Shown piece by piece: positions 57,351 through 64,000 of a DNA stretch of 64,000 bases. The stretch is from positions 66,127,357 to 66,191,356 of the forward strand of contig NC_054701.1 of NCBI RefSeq assembly GCF_016097555.1, written 5' to 3'. The notes beneath the pieces were generated by a model. The model did no database searches, was not told the DNA's origin, and worked only from the letters and a program-made list of their open reading frames with translations. The DNA comes from Gigantopelta aegis. Its lineage: Eukaryota; Mollusca; Gastropoda; Neomphalida; Peltospiridae. Position numbers and translations under genes: made by a program. The first letter of the stretch is position 1. Every line of letters starts with the position of its first letter.

Positions 57351-57770
57351 GACCCCCCCCCCCCCCAATTTATTAGGGAGTCAAGTTTTTAGGTATAAAA
57401 TAACTAAAAGTTATATAAACCAATATGTCAAACAGGGTTCATGAAATAAATATATCAATGTCAGTCATTGAAAAGAATGACTAAACAATGAACTTTTAAA
57501 CAATTCCAGCTTACTTAAAGGAGCAACGCTCAGTGAAAACAATAAATTGCAACACCAATGAAAGATACGCAGTGGAACATTAGATTCAGTCAATTTTTCG
57601 TTATTTAAAACAAAGGTATTGTTCGTAAAAACAAACTTAGGTATATTTGTCCGAGAGCATTACCCACTCAACTACCCTTTCTGCGACAAATACAAAAGGA
57701 CATTCGCACAAATATTTTAACCATCGGCATTTAAAATGAATTAAAACAAATATATAATAATAAAATAAAG

Positions 57771-57870
57771 AAAAAAAAAAAAAAAAAAAAAAAAACAGGA
57801 AAGAAAAGGAAAGGAAAGGAAAGAAAAGAAAAGAAAAGAAAAGAAAAGAAAAGAAAAGAAAAGAAAAGAA
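57771..57870. repeat. A homopolymer and (AAAAG)n
   Basis: An A run, then AAAGG and AAAAG pentamers. Intergenic, upstream of the P4HA-like gene. Confidence 0.93.
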
Positions 57871-58232
57871 AGACACGCTCGTCTTATTATTTTAAATAAC
57901 TACAATACGCTAAAAATGTTTATAATATTTTAATTATATATCGAATATTTGTTTTTGTCGTGTTTGGTCGTAAGAAAGAAAAAGAGCACAAGGGATCAAT
58001 ACGAGCCAACTGTTGCCGTCTTCAGAACGTTCTCGTGTGCTCGAACCTGATGATTGATTTTTAACATTGACTATTCATAGCCTGACTTATCATATTATCA
58101 GAGCCATAATCCAACAAATCATATATTCGTCAACATATGGAAAGTGTCAGGCTAATAATACGCTATACTAAATATACACGTTTACAATAATACACCTCTT
58201 GTATAGTTTTAGATTTTATATTTAGGCTAGAA

Positions 58233-58396
58233 ATGTTGCGATTTGTGCTGCTTCTTACTATATTAGATGTAGTTAGTGGATATATGATTTACTCGAGCGC
58301 AAATGTGCATGCATTTATTAAAGCAGAAAAAAGAATACTCGATGGATTGGGAAACTATATTGACTATGAGGAAAAACGGCTCGTTGACTTGAGAAA
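58233..58396 (+). CDS. P4HA-like exon 1 (signal peptide)
   Basis: Residues 1-54 plus two bases, from the ATG at 58233 to the donor GTAAGT. Hydrophobic N-terminus, then ILDGLGNYIDYEEKRLVDLR. Too short and spread out to appear as a long frame. Confidence 0.75.
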
Positions 58397-61174
58397 GTAA
58401 GTAGATACGATTAAGTTAATAACAGTCTACACGTTTTATATCTTTCATTAAAATAATTATTCAGTTACACGTGGACACGTAATTCCAACAAACTTGAAAA
58501 TAAGACACCAGCAATTGAGAAATTATAAAACTGCTATGTTGAGTACATTGTGTCTATTGTTGTTATTACATTTTAAGCATTCTGAATTTACCATCCATAT
58601 ACATATTTAAATTTTTTGTTTGTTTAACGACACCTCTAGAGCATACTGATTAATTAATCATCGGCTATTAGATGCCAATCATTTGATAACTCAGACAAAG
58701 TCTTAGAGAGGAAACCCGCTACAGTTTTCAATTAGCAGCAACGGATCTTTTCAATGCACTTTTCCTCAGACAGGAAATCACATACCACGGCCTTTGACTA
58801 ATTGTGGTGCACTGGTTTGTTTGTTTTGTTTAACGACACAACTAGAGTACATCGATTTATTAATCATTGGCTATTAGATGTCAAACAGTTGGTAATTTTG
58901 ACATACAATGGTCTAGAGAGAGGAAGCCCGCTACATTTTTTTTTTCATAAGTAGCAAGGCATCTTTTACATGCACCATCATACAGACATGATCCTCAACG
59001 GGGATTGATCCCTGACCGTCCGCGCATCAGGTGAGCGCTTTACCATAGAGCTACGTCCCGCCCTTCTTAAATCGTATGCTGTTCTTTGGTAAGCCTAATG
59101 TCTAGTTTTTAAACAACGTCACTTAAAAATTCATTCATTCATTCATTCATTCATTCATACGTATTTCCGTGCTTACATCTAATAAAGGTTCAAGCACGCT
59201 GTCCTGGGCACGCACATTAGCTACTTGGGCTGTCTGTTTAGGACAGTGAAAGCCTGTGTGTGGTGTGGGTGGGTGGGGTGGTGGTAGTAGAGGTTGTGGT
59301 TATTGAGACAGACGTGAGTGCAGTGGCCTTACACCTAACCATTGGATCGTTAAACTCGCTCTGGGTAGGAGCCGGTACCGGAATGCGAACCCACTACCTA
59401 TCAGCGTTACGAGCGATGGCTGTCCACTAAACCACTATATTATTCTCCATTTAACATTGAAGTATTGTACAGTTTTGTTAATAAAAAATAAAAAATATTA
59501 TAATAATTTAAAACTACATAGAAAGTTAAAAGTTTGTTTTGTTTAACACCGCCACCAGAGCACATTGATTTATTAATCATCGGCTATTATAATAATATTA
59601 TATATATATACATATATTATAATTATATGTCAAACATTTGGTAATTTTGATGTATAGATTTAGAGAGGAAATCCGCTACATTTTCCTATTAATAGCAAGG
59701 GCTTTTTAATATGCACCATCCCGCAGACAGGATAGCACATACAACGGCCTTTAATATACCAGTCGTGTTGCACTGGCAGTGGCTGGAACGAAAAATAGCC
59801 CAATAGCCCACCGATGGAGATCGATTCATCGACCGCACATCACGTTCAAAACGTCTAGAAAGCCTGAGTTAACGTAAAAGCGTTTTAATTTTTGTAATCT
59901 TTCGTGTCAAAAAAGTAGTCGACACAACACAATTCGTAAATGTGAATGACAAACGTTTTAACCGTTATCCGCGATCAAGACTGTATCTTTGCACAATGCA
60001 GAGTCGAACGGGTGTAGAAAATCCTTTACAAGACAATACATCCTTCCTGCAAAGCTCTAGGAGGACTGCCACTCCCAGACCAGTTTACCAAATCAAACCT
60101 AGAACCGGACAGAGCTAATAAAAATAAGCACAGCTGTGATCACATGTACATATGAATCACTGTCATAACAATGATGATATCAGGTGTTTGCGAAAGCTGA
60201 GCATATCCTGCCCCACCGGTCGCACCCGTGATGAGTACTGCCACCATAGCTGCCAATTTTGCCACTTCATCCAAACGATGAAAACAAAAAAAAACCATCA
60301 CACTAGCCCATGAACTTCTGTCTTGGTAGCGGCCTCGGTGGCGTCGTGGCAGGCCATCGGTCTACAGGCTGGTAGGTACTGGGTTCGGATCCCAGTCGAG
60401 GCATGGAATTTTTAATCCAGATACCGACTCCAAACCCTGAGTGAGTGCTCCGCGAGGCTCAATGGGTAGGTGTAAACCACTTGCACCTACCAGTGATCCA
60501 TAACTGGTTCAACAAAGGCCATGGTTTGTGCTATCCTGCCTGTGGGAAGCGCAAATAAAAGATCCTTTGCTGCCTATCGGAAGAGTAGCCCATGTAGTGG
60601 CGACAGCGGGTTTCCTCTCAAAATCTGTGTGGTACTGAACCATATGTCTGACGCCATATAACCGTAAATAAAATGTGTTGAGTGCGTCGTTAACTAAAAC
60701 ACTTCTTTCTTTCTGTCTTGGTGTTGTGCCGACGATTTAAGGGAAATATAAGAAGTTAACCTTAAGATGCAGGCAATAAGAGAGACAGATAAAAAACCCT
60801 GTTATGATGTAAATAAAAATAAAATCATTTTTTTTTTTTTTAAATGTGAAAGTTCCAAGAAAAAGATAGCTGGAATAATAGGTACTGCCGCGCATGTTAT
60901 AATTAACGGTACCTAAATTGTCTGCTGTCTCCCGCAATCTGTTATTTGTGATATTTATGCAGTAATCATTAAACAAATGTTCGTGTGTTGTCTGTTTTAG
61001 GTCATCTGGATATGAAAAAGACATTGAGTTGGCAGAATATAGAATTGGAAATTTAACAGAGTATGTTTCTTATTAATATTCAGTGTTTATTGGTACTATT
61101 CAGTATTAATCATGAAAACTATTGAACAGAATATCTGAATATCATCAGAATGTCTCTGTCTGTCTGTCTGCCCC

Positions 61175-61259
<85 letters not shown>

Positions 61260-61675
61260 CTTTCTCGCTCTTCCCTCTCCCTCTTTCTGTCTATCCCTCC
61301 CCTCTCTATCTCTCTCTCTCTGTAACTGTCTGTCCCTGTCTCTTTGATTATTATTATGATTGTATTATGAAGAAGATGATGACGACGATAATTATTATGA
61401 TTATGATGATGTCTGTTTTTCATGTAAATTGCCTGTGTATATTTCATGCAAATTGATTCACCCATATTCACATTTTTGAGAATCGATATTAACACATCAA
61501 CACTGAATAAATTATTATTCTTGCAGGTTTTTCGAGCAAGTCAAAGAAAACTACACATCGTTCTCAGAAGACGAATATTTAAAGAGAGCGTCTCACCCAA
61601 CCACAGTTCATCACATTTTAAACAATTTTGTGACCAACTGGAATAAAAAACTAAAAAGTACATTTTACGGTAAAA
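58233..61675 (+). CDS. Prolyl 4-hydroxylase alpha subunit-like gene, first three coding exons (partial)
   Basis: Three exons join in phase (58233-58396, 61001-61060, 61527-61675) to give 124 residues plus one base; the gene runs out of the window. Residues 1-16 look like a signal peptide (MLRFVLLLTILDVVSG). The rest is helical and charged: AFIKAEKRILDGLGNYIDYE resembles the P4HA N-terminal segment with its two coiled helices, and ASHPTTVHHILNNFVTNW matches the HPxxAFxLxxRLxxxW pattern. Asn72 (NLT) and Asn83 (NYT) are possible glycosylation sites. The family hydroxylates collagen-type prolines in the ER; the peptide-binding and dioxygenase domains would lie downstream. Many invertebrates have several paralogues, so the exact member is open. 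Confidence 0.75.
58612..59065 (-). mobile_element. Two type-3 SINEs back to back
   Basis: The first copy (58612-58812) lacks its head and runs directly into the tail of a second, complete copy (58813-59065) ending GAGCTACGTCCCGCCC. In intron 1 of the P4HA-like gene, antisense to it. Confidence 0.86.
59528..59842 (-). mobile_element. Type-3 SINE with an AT insert
   Basis: Normal type-3 modules, but an AT-only palindromic stretch of about 38 bp (59588-59625) splits the GGCTATTGGATGTCAAAC module. In intron 1 of the P4HA-like gene. Confidence 0.82.
60328..60710 (+). mobile_element. Type-2 SINE with 12 bp target duplication
   Basis: Full copy in intron 1 of the P4HA-like gene, sense to it. The repeat TTCTGTCTTGGT flanks it (60316-60327, 60711-60722). 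The head has TGGCGTCGTGG (box A-like) and GGTTCGGATCC (box B-like), the internal promoter of RNA polymerase III. Confidence 0.93.
61001..61060 (+). CDS. P4HA-like exon 2
   Basis: Residues 55-74 plus two bases: SSGYEKDIELAEYRIGNLT. Acceptor TGTTTTAG, donor GTATGT. The phase fits both neighbours. Confidence 0.72.
61171..61330. repeat. (TC)n microsatellite
   Basis: CT dinucleotide run with a short TG run and imperfect CT-rich continuation. In intron 2 of the P4HA-like gene. Confidence 0.95.
61527..61675 (+). CDS. P4HA-like exon 3
   Basis: Residues 75-124 plus one base: EFFEQVKENYTSFSEDEYLK, then ASHPTTVHHILNNFVTNW. Acceptor TTCTTGCAG, donor GTAAGT. No further exon of this gene was seen before the end of the window. 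Confidence 0.74.
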
Positions 61676-62544
61676 GTAAGTCAACTTTAAAGTCGCAGAC
61701 CCTAGTTTCAACTCGTGAACATAGACACTAAGTTTGGTTAATCTACAAACCTGTAGTACATTTGAATCAAGTTACAACAAAGTCAAACAAGAGTCTGTGA
61801 CGTTGAAACGGGGAAATACCCGTAGACTTGAGCTCGTTTTCATAACCATAACATTTCAGAAGTTCATGAGGTTTTAAAAATAAATAAAAATGCATTTCTT
61901 GTATCAGAAACTCCAGTTTGACTCGAAACACTTCTGATGTACGGAAATGGATAATGTAAATAATAAAATTAAATTATGTCTGATTTCAATTTTTTTTAAA
62001 AACACGGATCTAATAGTGAATAATATGCCATCGAGTTTTAAAACTAGGGACTGTCATTGTAAGTGTATTAATGTTTTCTTACCGAGGGAAAAACATGTAA
62101 ACTTATTAAATGAATGGCACTGATAAGCATGACCCAGAACATAATTGCAATATTCCAATAGCGTGTTCATTATACCGAGTACTCGCCGACGCTTAGAATC
62201 CATTTTTGTATACTAGCACACCATATTAAATTTATTGCTGTCGCCCGCTAACAGTCACCCTGTACATCATTGTTTGTTTTTTTAATGGATAAATAAACAA
62301 TTTTCACAACATTAAAACAAACACTATTTAAAGGTGAACAGTCGTAAAACAGTGTTTATGGTACGTAAGTAGATCTAAGGCGGTGATCCACAGTAGTTAC
62401 TGTTGACTAGTATACCAAAGTTCATGGTATGTGTTATTCTGTTCATTATAAATTATATATAAAAATATAATGTTTTTAGCAATCAGAATAGCCAGTGTTG
62501 GGCCACCGGGTCTCCTATCATACTATCAAATGCTAGTATATATA
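61676..62544. other. Intron 3 of the P4HA-like gene, left part
   Basis: No exon was found. GCAGACCCTAGTTTCAAC near 61695 and a partial mirror TCTGTGACGTTGAAACGGGG near 61794 hint at another short palindromic element. The rest is plain AT-rich sequence. Confidence 0.5.
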
Positions 62545-63699
62545 TGTCACGGGGATTCTATAATTCCCGTAACTGAATAAAACACGATTATCCAAATATC
62601 TCTCCTAACTGTATATCTATTAGATCTCTCTGTAACAGGCAGTTCAAAACCGCTTTGGCTCGTCTAGGTATGATCAGAGATACGATCTTATATAAAGTAT
62701 ATATTATTATAGCACGTTTAGTTCACTAGAAAACACAACAAAAACACAATACACTTTGGAATCTGTTTTAACCTACGCTGACAAATGTACAGCCGTAGTA
62801 GTTAATTAATAACAACAATAATAACAACCCAGAACTGATCACTTAATTAGTTAATCTCTAGGTGTCTAGGTTACACAATATGCGAATCACTTCACCGTGA
62901 CACAACACCCACACGTGTGATAATAGAGAAACGCTTCTAGGAGAAGTTAATTAATAAAGGAATTACCACTCTATTCCTAACTGGTTAATTTTTAATTAAC
63001 CCTTAACTACTCATTCAGTAACCTTGTAACACAAAATTAATACTGGTACCTATCACAATAAAGACAATAACCTACAGTTTACCTAGGTCTTCTAGGATGA
63101 CTGGCTAAGCTTTATATTACCAAATACTCGTATAATGTTAGAACAAAAGTCTACGATTTACTTCGTCAGATGACCGAAGACACTGTCTAAAGAATATTGG
63201 TATAATACAGTATTAAAATATTTAAAAGTCACATCAATCACATCAAGGTTATACAACAGAGCAGAAATAAAATATTTACCAAAGTCCAAACGGACAACGT
63301 TCCCGGGAAGCCTTCCTTGTTCTGTCCTTTTTGCTTCTCTTCATAACTCTAAAACACTAGCTATTTATTATAAATCGAAATATCGCCTGGGGGTAAATCG
63401 CGGCACCGAATCTTATCATCTGATATTCCATTTTTCTAGAGTCGGTATATTTCTCTCTGATCGTCAGTCTGGCTGTCGCCAGTTCGCTAGAGATTCCACG
63501 GTCGCGCGGAGGTATTACGTAACTACTGGCCACATGGCCTCCACACCTGCTCTGGGTGTGTATTAGAATGCCCGATCGCGCGAAGGCATTACGTAACAAG
63601 TTGCCCATCTGGGCTTAAGTGCAATGAAACTGCACACGGTCTTCTAAAACAATTAATAACGCCACAGGCGAAAAGAAATTAAGAGCATGTACCGTCACA
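62545..63699. mobile_element. Probable solo LTR of a retrotransposon
   Basis: A 1,155 bp stretch starting TGTCACGG and ending CCGTCACA, thus TG..CA with near-inverted ends, flanked by the 5 bp repeat ATATA (62540-62544, 63700-63704). AATAAA occurs at about 62576. No gag or pol sequence is present, and no second LTR was seen in the window. It would lie in intron 3 of the P4HA-like gene. Confidence 0.65.
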
Positions 63700-63707
63700 A
63701 TATATTT

Positions 63708-63868
<161 letters not shown>

Positions 63869-64000
63869 ATTGCTGTTAACATCCAAAATAACATATGAGG
63901 GGGAAGCTATCATACTATAATTAGGTTAGTATTTATAATATCTAGAACTCTAGTATATCAATAGCCATATTATATGTGCTATTCTCTTTGTGGTTAAGGG

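Noticed and set aside
60328..60410. tRNA gene
   Set aside because: Box A and box B match, but the sequence is the head of a repeated SINE and continues into the SINE core; no proper cloverleaf end with terminator was seen.
61145..61495. Ser-Leu or Arg-Glu repeat frames, also at 63695-63913
   Set aside because: They are CT microsatellite translations.

Overview
This window looks like nuclear DNA of a mollusc, most likely a gastropod; I cannot name the genus. The reasons are an AT-rich, intron-rich layout, vertebrate-like gene families split into many small exons with GT..AG introns, and a dense load of tRNA-headed SINEs, palindromic MITEs and Tc1-type elements. The SINE types resemble ones I associate with gastropods, but that is from memory and was not searched.

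Main gene. From 54747 down to 11181 on the minus strand lies what appears to be a complete USP32-type ubiquitin carboxyl-terminal hydrolase. I could join 34 coding exons (4,536 nt including the stop) with consistent reading phase and GT..AG borders throughout, giving 1,511 residues. The order is: N-terminal region, three EF-hand loops, a DUSP domain split by a Ser/Pro/Arg-rich exon, a ubiquitin-like region, and a USP catalytic domain with Cys765, His1434 and two zinc-binding CxxC pairs. It ends in a CVLQ prenylation box. The product should remove ubiquitin from membrane-associated substrates.

Nested gene. Intron 24 of this gene (21393-25038) holds an uninterrupted 499-residue class A GPCR on the opposite strand (23204-24703).

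Right flank. About 3.5 kb from the USP32 start codon, head to head with it, the plus strand starts a gene resembling prolyl 4-hydroxylase alpha (N-terminal domain). Three exons are visible (58233-61675); the rest lies beyond the window. Its third intron seems to carry a solo LTR (62545-63699).

Left flank (1-11180). No gene is recognisable. It holds the USP32 3' UTR of unknown length, old SINEs, palindromic elements, microsatellites and a 7 x 23 bp tandem repeat.

Mobile DNA. Three SINE types share modules in different combinations. Several insertions are datable by nesting: SINE in SINE, SINE in MITE (twice), SINE in minisatellite, and a 1.46 kb Tc1 element with a continuous 313-codon transposase frame inside the arm of a palindromic element. 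A second Tc1 transposase (15436-16481) is broken.
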